A stretch of DNA of 64,000 nucleotides from an uncultured Gammaproteobacteria bacterium (GCA_913048385.1 CAJWVZ010000002.1:124001-188000), one strand, 5' to 3'; positions 1-9,843 are shown, counted from the stretch's first letter. The notes: generated from the letters alone by a model not told the origin. A program made the numbers and translations.

Positions 1-706
1 TCGTCACACAGTCAGCCAGCGCGGAAATTTCTTCTAACTTATGCGAAATGAACACTACAGCAACACCGTCAGACCTTAATTCTTTTATTCGAGTAAACAA
101 AATGCGACTTTCTTGCTCAGTCAATACAGCAGTGGGTTCGTCTAATATCAGGACTCTCGGGTTTTTTGATAAAGCCTTAGCTATCTCAACCAGCTGTTTC
201 TCGGCCACCGAAAGAGACCCGACTTTGTCCGAGGGTGCTATGTTGCTTTTCAAAATCCTAAGGTACTTTGAAGCGATCTCATCCATGCCAGACCTGTCGA
301 GAAGCCGCAGCCCAAGCACAGAAAAATGTCTAAGACGCTCTGCACCAAGAAACATATTCTCTGCAACAGTTAATTCATCAATAAGATTGAACTCCTGATG
401 AATAAGAATCACGTTTAGAGCTTCCGCTGTTTTTTGATTCCAGACAAATCTCTTTAACAAATCGCCGGCATCTTCAGAATCCAGTGGCTGAACACTTATA
501 GATCCCGAACTTAAATTTTCATAACCCGAAAGAAGCTTTACCAACGTCGACTTCCCAGCTCCATTTTCGCCAAGAATCGCATGCACCTCACCCGACTTTA
601 TAGTGAGATCAATACCATTTAGGACGGATATCGACCCAAAAGATTTGTGAAGCTGAACCGCTTTAATTAGCTCAAGACCAGCTGGCACACTGATACCCAA
701 AGTCAT
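1..706 (-). CDS. Sugar-type ABC transporter ATP-binding protein (RbsA/MglA-like), 3' truncated by window edge
   Basis: Minus-strand translation from ATG at 706: MTLGISVPAGLELIKAVQLHKSFG...LGENGAGKSTLVKLLSG...LSVAEKQLVEIAKALSKNPRVLILDEPTAVLTEQE...VVFISHKLEEI; Walker A, signature-like and Walker B motifs. Not in the ORF track because it runs off the window. Confidence 0.88.
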   Translation of the reverse strand, partial: MTLGISVPAGLELIKAVQLHKSFGSISVLNGIDLTIKSGEVHAILGENGAGKSTLVKLLSGYENLSSGSISVQPLDSEDAGDLLKRFVWNQKTAEALNVILIHQEFNLIDELTVAENMFLGAERLRHFSVLGLRLLDRSGMDEIASKYLRILKSNIAPSDKVGSLSVAEKQLVEIAKALSKNPRVLILDEPTAVLTEQESRILFTRIKELRSDGVAVVFISHKLEEISALADCVT

Positions 707-821
707 TTCACCCGCCAATTACATATTCTAAAAAGTTTTCATTTAGTTTGTATCTTTTAATACGCTCTAGATGTTTGCTAAAGCAGACCAATTCCAGAGC
801 CACAAAGAGGCCACTCTTTAT

Positions 822-2864
822 CTAGTTGACCAGCTTTTTTGTTCCGGGTAGTACCTCAAAATTTTGTTCAAAATCAGCAATTACTGAGGTGAGTTGTGTC
901 AACACCAAAGCGTTTCCCGACACTCTTCCATAACCGGCTTGCAGTTGTGACGCGAGCGTTTCCTGACCACTTATTACAGCCTCTAAGTCTGAACGATTCA
1001 TCTCAATTACAACATCTGGCTTCGCTGCTAAATAACCCTCAAGCACGGAAAGCGTGGCTCCGCTCATCTCTATAACAAAATTCTCTCCGGTATCAGGCGA
1101 AATAAAATTTATAATAAAGCTCATCGCATCAGCTTTCTCACTATCAATCCGAGTACCTATCGCATCCCACCATTGAGCAGTTGTTAAAGCACGCTGTAAA
1201 CTATTACTTCCGGCTGAAGACTGAGGACGCTCCAGTATCCCGTTACGAAGCTCCGCTGCTGATGACAAAAATACATTTCGTAAGCTCGCGCTTTCGTACT
1301 GATAACCAAGTTGTTCAAACACATCAGCAAGTAAATTCTTCGCTCTAATATTATTTGGTTTCGCGTACACAAGTTTATTAAGTATCTCCATCGCTAATCG
1401 ATACCTACCCTCGTTGTAAAGTTGCTCAGCACGCACAATAATAGTCGAGTCACCTCCCATCATTTCTACATATAACGGAGCAGAGTCATAAGGAGAAAGT
1501 GGAACTAGTGTCGCAGGGTTACCATCCCAATAACCAAGATAACGGTTAATCACGGCACGAGCATTATGAAATTCTGAACCATGATATTGTCGCGCACTCC
1601 ATTTTTTTTCTAAACTATTTGGTACTTTATACTCATTATGGATTTCATTGATGGTGACACCATTATTAGCAAGAAATAGCACTTGGTTATTTAGATTTGC
1701 ATAAGCGTCCCTCTGACTTCTCATGACTTCCTGAATACGATCATTGCCCCACCGGGGCCAATTATGTGAAGAGATCATTACTTCAGCTTCCTGACCATAC
1801 TCGTAAAGAGCTCTATTAATTTGCTTAGACCATTCAAGTGCATCGCGCACCAGAGCCCCTCGCAAAGTATAAATATTATGAATAGTAGCCGTAATATTTT
1901 CTGCCGCCCAAAAAACCTTGTGGTCTGGAAACCAAGCATTCATCTCAGCCGGCGCTTCGGTTCCAGGCGTATTTTGAAAAACGATTTTAACACCATCTAT
2001 TGTGTGCTCTTCGAACGCTTCGCGAACGACAACGGTAGGCGGAATTAAGCCTCTAGATCCCCGTGAGAGCCCTTTTCCAATAGCGGAATCCACTTGCCCA
2101 AACGGACTAGAAGGAATATTGCCTCCATATTGAAAACCCGCACGCCGTCCCATCGCGGTTCCGGCATAAATATTTTCAGAGGCGACTTCCCGCATAAATC
2201 CAACCGGGGCATAAATCTCAACCTCTCCGCTTGCGACCTCGGCTTCTTTAACAACTCCTAGGACACCTCCAAAATGATCGATATGTGAATGAGAATAAAT
2301 GACAGCGCTGACGGGTAACCTTCCAAGTTCCTCGTTGATTAATCCCAAAGCAGCGCTGGCCGTTTCTGACGACAAAAGCACGTCAAAAACAATCCAACCC
2401 GTTTCTCCCCGCACAACAGTCATGTTTGCAAGATCAAAACCACGAACCTGGTAAATAAAATCTGGAACCACTTCGTACAACCCATAATTCATATTCAAAA
2501 TAGCTTGGCGCTGCAAGGAAGGATGAATACTATCGAAATCATCTCCATTTAATAAAAAGTCGTATCTTTCTAAATCCCAAACTACTCGACCGGTTGAATC
2601 GCGAACTTGCTTAACCTCGGGGTGTGCTAGGAAACCTCGTTCAGCCTCTGCTTGATCTCGTAGATCAGAAAAAGCCATGGAATCACGTAATTGTTCCTGC
2701 CTCGCGGCCGTTGCAGAACTCGACGCTTTGCCGAGCTCATCAAAATGCACCTGAGCTACTACCGAACCCCCAATAACGTAAAAATTAATAAAAATACCTA
2801 AGCTCACTACGTCTCTTATGCGAGACGCAAGATTTCGGGTCAAAAGCATAATCATATTTTTCAT
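822..2864 (-). CDS. Alkyl sulfatase, SdsA1/BDS1-like (metallo-beta-lactamase fold plus C-terminal SCP2-like domain)
   Basis: 680 aa; SHSHIDHFGG metal-binding motif, AAENITATIHNIYTLRGALVRD, TPR-like dimerisation region, SCP2-like C-terminus; hydrophobic N-terminus suggests export. Confidence 0.88.
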   Translation of the reverse strand: MKNMIMLLTRNLASRIRDVVSLGIFINFYVIGGSVVAQVHFDELGKASSSATAARQEQLRDSMAFSDLRDQAEAERGFLAHPEVKQVRDSTGRVVWDLERYDFLLNGDDFDSIHPSLQRQAILNMNYGLYEVVPDFIYQVRGFDLANMTVVRGETGWIVFDVLLSSETASAALGLINEELGRLPVSAVIYSHSHIDHFGGVLGVVKEAEVASGEVEIYAPVGFMREVASENIYAGTAMGRRAGFQYGGNIPSSPFGQVDSAIGKGLSRGSRGLIPPTVVVREAFEEHTIDGVKIVFQNTPGTEAPAEMNAWFPDHKVFWAAENITATIHNIYTLRGALVRDALEWSKQINRALYEYGQEAEVMISSHNWPRWGNDRIQEVMRSQRDAYANLNNQVLFLANNGVTINEIHNEYKVPNSLEKKWSARQYHGSEFHNARAVINRYLGYWDGNPATLVPLSPYDSAPLYVEMMGGDSTIIVRAEQLYNEGRYRLAMEILNKLVYAKPNNIRAKNLLADVFEQLGYQYESASLRNVFLSSAAELRNGILERPQSSAGSNSLQRALTTAQWWDAIGTRIDSEKADAMSFIINFISPDTGENFVIEMSGATLSVLEGYLAAKPDVVIEMNRSDLEAVISGQETLASQLQAGYGRVSGNALVLTQLTSVIADFEQNFEVLPGTKKLVN

Positions 2865-2925
2865 TAATTTTTCCCCTCATCAACAATGCTATTTGACGTT
2901 ATCAAAAGCACGGATTTAGTTAATC

Positions 2926-3741
2926 TTATTTTGACAAAGCTATTGTTACCCTCTCCAACACACTTTCACACCGTTCTTCGACTTTTAAAGAAAAGAGTCC
3001 ATCCGCACGGGTTTTCCCAGGATTAATACAAGCAACTGGAATTTTTTTTCCAACGGCGTAACGGCAAAAACGAAATCCAGAGAACACCATCAAAGAGCTA
3101 CCGACGACTAATAGCGCATCACTTTCGTCAATCTTTTTATATATTTCTGAGACAATTTCACGCCTGACTGCGTCTCCAAAAAATACCACATCAGGCTTCA
3201 ATATACCGCCACAGCATTCGCAATCAGGTACATGAAATAATTCTACGATACCGTCTGAAACATCAGCGTCTCCATCTGGAGCAATCGTATCGCAATGCGG
3301 CAACCATGAATTCAATGCTTGGATGCGCTCCTGCATTCGGCTTCTTTGCGATTTCTGTCCGCAACTTAGGCAAATTACCTTATCAAGACGGCCATGCAGA
3401 TCTATTACCTTCTGATGACCCGCGCGCTGATGCAAACGGTCAACATTTTGTGTCACCAACAACGATATTTTTTTCTGAGCTTCTAGCTGAACTAAATTCT
3501 CATGCGCTCTGTTTGGCGTAGCATGTCTCACGGCCGGCCAACCTGCATAACTGCGAGCCCAATATCTCTGCCGAGCGATTTCTTTATGCAAAAAGTCATT
3601 ATGTTGGATAGGGTCATTACGTAACCACTGACCAGCACCGTTCCGATAGGTCGGGATGCCCGAATTAAGACTCAACCCAGCACCTGTGAGAACAACTATC
3701 CGTTCTTTCGATTTCAAAAATTGAGTAATGTCACACGACAA
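2926..3741 (-). CDS. Sir2 family NAD-dependent protein deacylase (sirtuin)
   Basis: VLTGAGLSLNSGIPTYR, VTQNVDRLHQRAG, LHGR, paired Cys CLSCG...CECCGG, LKPDVVFFGD, VVGSSLMV. Confidence 0.93.
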   Translation of the reverse strand: MSCDITQFLKSKERIVVLTGAGLSLNSGIPTYRNGAGQWLRNDPIQHNDFLHKEIARQRYWARSYAGWPAVRHATPNRAHENLVQLEAQKKISLLVTQNVDRLHQRAGHQKVIDLHGRLDKVICLSCGQKSQRSRMQERIQALNSWLPHCDTIAPDGDADVSDGIVELFHVPDCECCGGILKPDVVFFGDAVRREIVSEIYKKIDESDALLVVGSSLMVFSGFRFCRYAVGKKIPVACINPGKTRADGLFSLKVEERCESVLERVTIALSK

Positions 3742-3820
3742 AACATATTCTCCTTGTCTTCAAAGAAGATTTCTCAATCAGATATCGTTAATTTTAAAAA
3801 TAAAATTCTAGACATTACAT

Positions 3821-3858
3821 TAAAAAGCCGAAGCGATGAAAAATACATTGCTTCGGCT
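3821..3858 (-). terminator. Rho-independent terminator for the TPR-protein gene
   Basis: On minus strand AGCCGAAGC-aatgtatttttcatc-GCTTCGGCT followed by TTTTT; 9-bp perfect stem extendable through a G-U pair; lies downstream of the 3945-5624 gene. Confidence 0.85.
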
Positions 3859-3944
3859 CTCTTTGCATGGACATTGGAGATACTCAGTATACCTCCCTCC
3901 CAACATGAAACCCTCTAAACCATAATCTTGAATTCCGGGAAGTC

Positions 3945-5624
3945 TTATATTCTTGACCTGTCCAAAATAACATCAGCGTTTCGCCACAGCTCATCGAACT
4001 GACGCTTTATAATCACAGCTTCTTGCTCTTTGCCTTGTGCCTCAAGGGATTGATACAAACCAAAAGTTGACCAACCATTGCGCTGATTCCACTGTAAGTC
4101 TTTTCGGTAAACTTCCTCTGCCTCGACAGGACGGTCTGCACTCAGCAAAGCCGAACCGAGATACAAACGTGCTGACTGCGACCAATCGGGAGGTTCGGTG
4201 TAATTGAGATTCTCTTGAAATTCAACCGCATGACCGTAATGCAAGATCGCTCCGTCAAGGTTTCCCTTAGCTTCCTCTATCTCACCGAGCAATGAGTGCA
4301 TAGCTAATCCGAGCACGTGGTCTGCTGGGGTTGGACCAACACCAGAGTCATTGATTCCATCTGCCACCATTTGTTCTCGGATTACCCCGAGCTCTGCCTC
4401 AGCTGGCCCTATATGGCCTTTTGCAGCATGAGCACTACCCATGACATAAGCCCACATGCCTTTCAAGTAGGGCGTATCAGCCATTGCCTTATTCGCCACA
4501 TTGTCTGCATGGATCTTGTCCCACTTTCCAAAAACCTTATCCATCACCCATGCATGAGCAGTGTTCTTATCCCCTCCACGCCTCGCTCCTGTAGCAGTGC
4601 CTGAATTCCGCACCGCAGCTTCGCTAGAATCTTCATAATTACCTTGAAGCATATTTGCATAACGCACAAAATCCAGAGCGTGAGGCTTATGAATTTTATG
4701 GGAAAGCGGATAAGTGCCGATCATAGGGAAATTAGTGTCTCCCCATATTTCAGCAAACTGGTCATCAACAATTTGTGATCTCTCGTTGGAAAGAATCGCC
4801 TTCTCGTACTCGCCAACTCGAAGGTAGATATGCCCAGGCATATGAACCATGTGGCCAGAAATTGGCAATGTGCCCTCGAGTTTCTGAGCGGCAGGCATTG
4901 CAAGCTCTGGTTGGTCCGATCCCTCCATTAGATGAATGTACAGGTGGTTCGCACCGGGATGATCATGCTCAAGCGTCATAGCCGCCTCAAGGGCATTTTT
5001 TCCTTCGAGCGTGCCGGGCTTGGCAGAGCCGTCTGCCTCCCAGTAATCCCATCGCGTTGTATTCATATATGCCTCACCAAAAACTGTCGCGATGTCAGCG
5101 TCTTCTGGATACTTATCATGTAAACTGCGCATTGCATCTAAAAAAGCAAAATCTCTCTCTCTGTTATCGGGGATTGCATCTTTGTTGTACAAAACAAAAG
5201 TGGCACTAATTAAATCCCTCTCTAGCTGCGTTCCGTTATTCGCTAGATCGAGAGCTTTTCGAATTGCGGCAAGACCAGCACCCTGCGGATCATCTGGCAA
5301 ATTAACATAGCGACTGTTTGGATTGGGCCCAGCAGCGTGGGCTATACCCCAATACGGCATTGGATTTTGAGGATCGAGCCGGGAAGCCTCTTGATATGAG
5401 GCAATTGATTCAGGAAAATAGAAACCCCAAGCCATCCTCAACCCCTGATCAAAGAACTGTTGCGCCATTTCTGAGTCACTGCCAATAGATCTGGAATAAT
5501 CGCCTCCGCCAGGCACTAGAATTGCAAGCTCATCTCCAGACTGTGCAATCGAAAGCGACGATAAAAAGCCTAACTTAACCATTAAAAAAACATACGCCAT
5601 TACACAAATTAATTTCTTACGCAT
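3945..5624 (-). CDS. Secreted tetratricopeptide-repeat protein of unknown function
   Basis: 559 aa, N-terminal signal-peptide-like segment, repeated TPR-like helices (YWGIAHAAGP, HLYIHLMEGS, HMVHMPGHIYLRVGEYEKA). Confidence 0.8.
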   Translation of the reverse strand: MRKKLICVMAYVFLMVKLGFLSSLSIAQSGDELAILVPGGGDYSRSIGSDSEMAQQFFDQGLRMAWGFYFPESIASYQEASRLDPQNPMPYWGIAHAAGPNPNSRYVNLPDDPQGAGLAAIRKALDLANNGTQLERDLISATFVLYNKDAIPDNRERDFAFLDAMRSLHDKYPEDADIATVFGEAYMNTTRWDYWEADGSAKPGTLEGKNALEAAMTLEHDHPGANHLYIHLMEGSDQPELAMPAAQKLEGTLPISGHMVHMPGHIYLRVGEYEKAILSNERSQIVDDQFAEIWGDTNFPMIGTYPLSHKIHKPHALDFVRYANMLQGNYEDSSEAAVRNSGTATGARRGGDKNTAHAWVMDKVFGKWDKIHADNVANKAMADTPYLKGMWAYVMGSAHAAKGHIGPAEAELGVIREQMVADGINDSGVGPTPADHVLGLAMHSLLGEIEEAKGNLDGAILHYGHAVEFQENLNYTEPPDWSQSARLYLGSALLSADRPVEAEEVYRKDLQWNQRNGWSTFGLYQSLEAQGKEQEAVIIKRQFDELWRNADVILDRSRI

Positions 5625-6058
5625 ACCTTCACTCTCTCTATGTCTATTAATATTTGTAACCCCGAAAACTACTTGCTACCGTGTTTCCGACTTCGCAAAA
5701 TTTGTAGCCCAGCTCAATTAAATTTAATGCGAAAAGCTGAAGATTTGGTTCACGAGTCTAACCCAATTTGACAGCCCTGCAAACCAATAATAACCCCCAT
5801 AACATCTCGATATTTACCGTGTATTGTATGCCTGCGTTAATGAGCTTAGTTGCTAATTTAACTCTCCTGACAACCCTTAAAGGAAAAATTGACTCAAAGT
5901 GAACATTTACGCCGTCTTTACAACGATTAACACTGCAGGGCGCGGTCATTTAGCATGTCTAACCCTAAAAATTCAGCAAAATATTGATTTAGACAACTTT
6001 TAGTAAAATTACTCCGAACGCCTCAAAAATTTCGCCTTATTTTTCAGCCTGAGCCAAC

Positions 6059-7270
6059 TTAATCCGCAAGAGCCACGATCCTTTTTTCCAAAAGTCGGCC
6101 AATCTGTTGATCAGACAAACCCAATACTTGAATAAGAATTTCTTCTGTATTTTGCCCTAAAGCAGGCGCGGGCAACGGCTCTTCGGAGGGAAGCGCATGA
6201 AATTTCAATGGCTGTGACGGGGTGAGTAATTCACCTATTCCGGGTTGCTCAATCAGAGAAAAAAGAGGATTTTGAATAGAACAATCAACGTCTTTTGAAA
6301 CCAACTCAGAGAGTGTTTGATAGGGCCCCCAACAAACGCCGGCTGTCGCGAGTTCTTGATGAGCTTTTGCAGTGCTTCTGGCCTTAAACCAAGGCGCAAT
6401 GATTTCGATTAATTGATGCCGTGCAATGAAACGATCACCCTCCTGACAACAGTCTATCTCTAGCTCTATCTCTAACGCCGAAATTTCATTTTTAACACCC
6501 GTCAGCTGAACAAGAGCATTCCATTGACTTAAACTTACCCCTACAATCATCACGCGACCGCCATCAGAACATTCAAAATCATGGCCAAAAGTTCCAAAAA
6601 TAGAATTCCCCATAGGTTGCCGAGCGACGCCACTGACTTGAGCTTCTGCAAGATAACCAAGGTGGCCCATTGTAGCTAACGCAATGTCGGCGAGAGTAAG
6701 CGAGACGAGCTGCCCTTCTCCCGTAAGTCGGCGATGACGCTCTGCAGCTAGCAGTCCAACAGCTATTTGTTGCCCCGCAATAATGTCCCAAGCGGGCAGG
6801 GCACTGTTCAATGGTGTTTTCCCATCCCCATTCAAAAATGGAATTCCAACCTTACTGTTGACCGTATAATCAAGAGCAGAACTGCCATGACGATCACCTG
6901 CAAGACTGACATAAATAAGATCTTCTCGCCGATCTCGCAATTTTTTATCTGCGAGCCAGCCTCGAGCTGGGAAATTACTTACAAAAATACCTCGGTTTTC
7001 ACCTGCTACTGTGATCAAGTCAACAATTAATTCCCTTCCCTCATCACTTTTTAGGTCAACTGCAATTGATCTTTTGCCTTTATTTAAACTGTGCCAATAT
7101 AGGCTGTTGCCCTTTGAGTCGACGGGCCAACGCCTATAATCAATTCCTCCGCCAATTTGATCAAACCGAATAACATCAGCACCCAATTGAGCAACAGTCA
7201 TCCCGCCAGAGGGGGCCGCAATAAAAGCGCTACCCTCAATAATTGTTAATCCTTCTAAAATATTTTGCAT
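6059..7270 (-). CDS. mct: Family III CoA-transferase (CaiB/BaiF), probable 2-methylfumaryl-CoA isomerase
   Basis: LEGLTIIEGSAFIAAPSGGMTVAQLGADVIRFDQIGGGIDYRRWPV...SLNKGKRSIAVDLKSDEGRELI...LPAWDIIAGQQIAVGLLAAERHRRLTGEGQLV resembles remembered Chloroflexus Mct; adjacent to an Mcd-like dehydrogenase. Confidence 0.75.
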   Translation of the reverse strand: MQNILEGLTIIEGSAFIAAPSGGMTVAQLGADVIRFDQIGGGIDYRRWPVDSKGNSLYWHSLNKGKRSIAVDLKSDEGRELIVDLITVAGENRGIFVSNFPARGWLADKKLRDRREDLIYVSLAGDRHGSSALDYTVNSKVGIPFLNGDGKTPLNSALPAWDIIAGQQIAVGLLAAERHRRLTGEGQLVSLTLADIALATMGHLGYLAEAQVSGVARQPMGNSIFGTFGHDFECSDGGRVMIVGVSLSQWNALVQLTGVKNEISALEIELEIDCCQEGDRFIARHQLIEIIAPWFKARSTAKAHQELATAGVCWGPYQTLSELVSKDVDCSIQNPLFSLIEQPGIGELLTPSQPLKFHALPSEEPLPAPALGQNTEEILIQVLGLSDQQIGRLLEKRIVALAD

Positions 7271-7272
7271 CT

Positions 7273-8946
7273 CTAACTCTCAAACTCAGCAAAAGCCGAA
7301 TCAATATAGCCACGCGCGACTACCTTTAATGCGAGCACCTCTTCAGCGCCTTCGAATATTGACAAGACTCTAGCGTCAACGAATAGGCGGCTTACTGCAA
7401 CCTCTTCGGCATATCCCATTCCACCAAAAATCTGCTGCGCTTCGCGTGTTACTTGCTCAGCTGCTCGGCAACTAAACAACTTTACCAAGCTTGCCTCCAT
7501 TTGCCCCTGACCTTCATCCATTAATCGAGCAACTCTATGCGAAAATGCACGAGAGGCTTCTACCATCATCAGTATGCGAGCAAGCTTTATTTGAATTAAT
7601 TGATACTCGTTAATCAGCCTGCCAAATGTGGCGCGCTCTGCGGCATACCGAAGCGCATGCTCATAGGCTGATTGCATTACACCAGTAGCCCGAGCCGCAG
7701 TTTGAATTCTTCCACCTGAAAATCCCGACATCGTATGGTAAAAACCTTTCCCTCTGCCTTTTATACCGCCGACAAGCGCCTCATCAGGAACAAAAAACCC
7801 ATCAAAATTTAAGTCAAACGAATGCATACCTCTGTATCCGAGCGTAGAAATTGATTGACCAGAGAGCTCACCACCAACTGGATTTTTGAAAATAAAATTG
7901 CGCCCTTTAAACGCGGGCTTCTCGACCAGAAATAAGCTCAGGCCCTTATGGCCTAGCGAGTCGTTTGATTCTGTGCGCGCAAGCACCACAAGTAACTCAG
8001 AACGCGCCGCAAAGGTGCACCAAGTCTTTGCGCCATTTAATATCCAGCCTCCTTCCACTGGCGAAGCTCTTAAGTTCACAGAGGCAACATCTGAACCTGT
8101 ATTAGGCTCTGTTATCGATATTGCGCAGAGGGTCTGCCCAGACGCAAGCTTTGGCAACCAACGGGATTTTTGTTGCTCTGTTCCACCACTCAACAACGCC
8201 CGAGCCGCAATCTCAGGCCGCGTGATTAAGCTACCTGCAGCCCCCAAAGATCCACGCGACAACTCTTCGGTAACAATAATCATGCTCAGACTGTCAGGCC
8301 TATCATCCGGCTGGAGTCCTCCGAATTTCTCTGGAATGCAAGTTCCAAAACAGCCAAGTTCTGCCGCAGAAACTAATATTTCATCCGGGACATCTAAATC
8401 TTCACGATGAATTGCCTCAGCCTTCGGTATAACTACCTCATCTGCGAAACGTTTAAATGTTGTTCTCATCAATTCTTTTTCAGTATTCAAATTACTTGAG
8501 AGCTGAGTTATTCCACCGGTACAAAGCTCGGATCCCAAACTCGCAACGAATTCTAACCTTCCATACTTAAATCGCAATGACACGTAGTTTGTGTTGCCGT
8601 AAAACTGAATTATCTCGTCTTCATTAAGACCAACATTCTGGCCAATCCTTAGAAATCGGCTAATACTTCTATTAAAAGTTTCAACCATAAAACATAGCGC
8701 CATCTGATTAACCAGAGAATCGCAGTCTGGGCCTCGGCTGATGAAGGCCTCGGCGGCCGAAATTTCCGCCGACACGAAAGCCAATTCATAACTCGCTTCT
8801 TGAAAATGATCTAAGCCCTCTAGGCTCAGAGATTTCCTATCCGGGGTCATGGAGTTTTTTGCAATAAATGCAAAAGCCTTCAAAAGCAAATTTCGTATCT
8901 CACATATCAGTTCATTCGCTTTTTTTATATCTTTTAAAACCATCAT
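7273..8946 (-). CDS. Acyl-CoA dehydrogenase with N-terminal extension, probable methylsuccinyl-CoA dehydrogenase-like
   Basis: 557 aa; ACAD core (CAISITEPNTGSDVAS, GAKTWCTFA, QIFGGMGYAEE) preceded by about 170 aa extra helical region; 2-nt gap to the mct-like gene. Confidence 0.82.
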   Translation of the reverse strand: MMVLKDIKKANELICEIRNLLLKAFAFIAKNSMTPDRKSLSLEGLDHFQEASYELAFVSAEISAAEAFISRGPDCDSLVNQMALCFMVETFNRSISRFLRIGQNVGLNEDEIIQFYGNTNYVSLRFKYGRLEFVASLGSELCTGGITQLSSNLNTEKELMRTTFKRFADEVVIPKAEAIHREDLDVPDEILVSAAELGCFGTCIPEKFGGLQPDDRPDSLSMIIVTEELSRGSLGAAGSLITRPEIAARALLSGGTEQQKSRWLPKLASGQTLCAISITEPNTGSDVASVNLRASPVEGGWILNGAKTWCTFAARSELLVVLARTESNDSLGHKGLSLFLVEKPAFKGRNFIFKNPVGGELSGQSISTLGYRGMHSFDLNFDGFFVPDEALVGGIKGRGKGFYHTMSGFSGGRIQTAARATGVMQSAYEHALRYAAERATFGRLINEYQLIQIKLARILMMVEASRAFSHRVARLMDEGQGQMEASLVKLFSCRAAEQVTREAQQIFGGMGYAEEVAVSRLFVDARVLSIFEGAEEVLALKVVARGYIDSAFAEFES

Positions 8947-9012
8947 CTAATTTCCAGTACTCCAAAATTCTCGTGATCAATCTTCAATAAACTTATCGCC
9001 GTAACAGTTGTT

Positions 9013-9843
9013 TCACTGCTTTTGGAAGTTCACAGCCGCTTTCCAGTCGAAATTGAGGTCGGCTACCGCGACAAAACTTGGGTTAAGAAGTGAATCTTTA
9101 GTGTTATAGCGCAGCGGCTTAAAATTCAGATCAAAAATATCCCCACCAGCAGCCGCTAACACCGCATGTGCTGCAGCCGTATCCCATTCTGAAGTCGGCA
9201 TAAATCGGGGATAAAGATCTGCACTTCCCTCAGCAAGTAGGCAAATTTTAAGAGAGCTTCCAATACTCTTTGTTCTCACCGGGCCGATACTTTCTTCAAT
9301 CCTCTTTATAAAATTCTCTAAAAATTGTCCTCTGTGACGACGACTTGCAACAACACGCAAGGGATTTTGACACTGACTAGTCTCAATTTTTTCCGCAGAA
9401 TTTAAGCCATCAAAGCACCAAGCTCCGTCCTCGACGCTACCAAAATACGTTTTCTCAGAACAAGGAACGTGGACAACACCCATAATCGGTATCCCATTAT
9501 CTATAAGTGCGATATTGACAGTGAATTCGCCATTTCGATTAATAAATTCTTTGGTGCCATCCAAAGGATCAATCAGCCAGTAACGACTCCATTTCGATCG
9601 TTCTGTAAATTCATGATAATCCCCTTCCTCTGAAAGACAAGGAATGTCTGGGGTCAAAAGCTTGAGCTTTTGATCTATTAACATGTGAGCACGCAGATCT
9701 GCTTTAGTAATTGGCGAATTGTCTGATTTATACTCAACCGACTGCTCTTCTTCACCCATCGAAGCATAAACCTGAGATATCTCAAGTCCAGCCGCAATAG
9801 CAATTTCAATCAAACTAGATCTTTGAAATTTCACTTCATTCAT
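9013..9843 (-). CDS. cysQ: 3'(2'),5'-bisphosphate nucleotidase CysQ
   Basis: Inositol monophosphatase family motifs YWLIDPLDGTKEFINRNGEFTVNIALI and SEWDTAAAHAVLAAAGG. Confidence 0.93.
   Translation of the reverse strand: MNEVKFQRSSLIEIAIAAGLEISQVYASMGEEEQSVEYKSDNSPITKADLRAHMLIDQKLKLLTPDIPCLSEEGDYHEFTERSKWSRYWLIDPLDGTKEFINRNGEFTVNIALIDNGIPIMGVVHVPCSEKTYFGSVEDGAWCFDGLNSAEKIETSQCQNPLRVVASRRHRGQFLENFIKRIEESIGPVRTKSIGSSLKICLLAEGSADLYPRFMPTSEWDTAAAHAVLAAAGGDIFDLNFKPLRYNTKDSLLNPSFVAVADLNFDWKAAVNFQKQ

Noticed and set aside
48-398. 116-aa plus-strand ORF at the left edge
   Set aside because: Antisense to the clear ABC ATP-binding domain on the minus strand.
5758-5949. 63-aa minus-strand ORF in the gap between TPR and mct genes
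   Set aside because: No ribosome-binding site, domain or conservation signal visible; likely intergenic noise.
7886-8410. 174-aa plus-strand ORF
   Set aside because: Antisense inside the acyl-CoA dehydrogenase gene; no recognisable domain.
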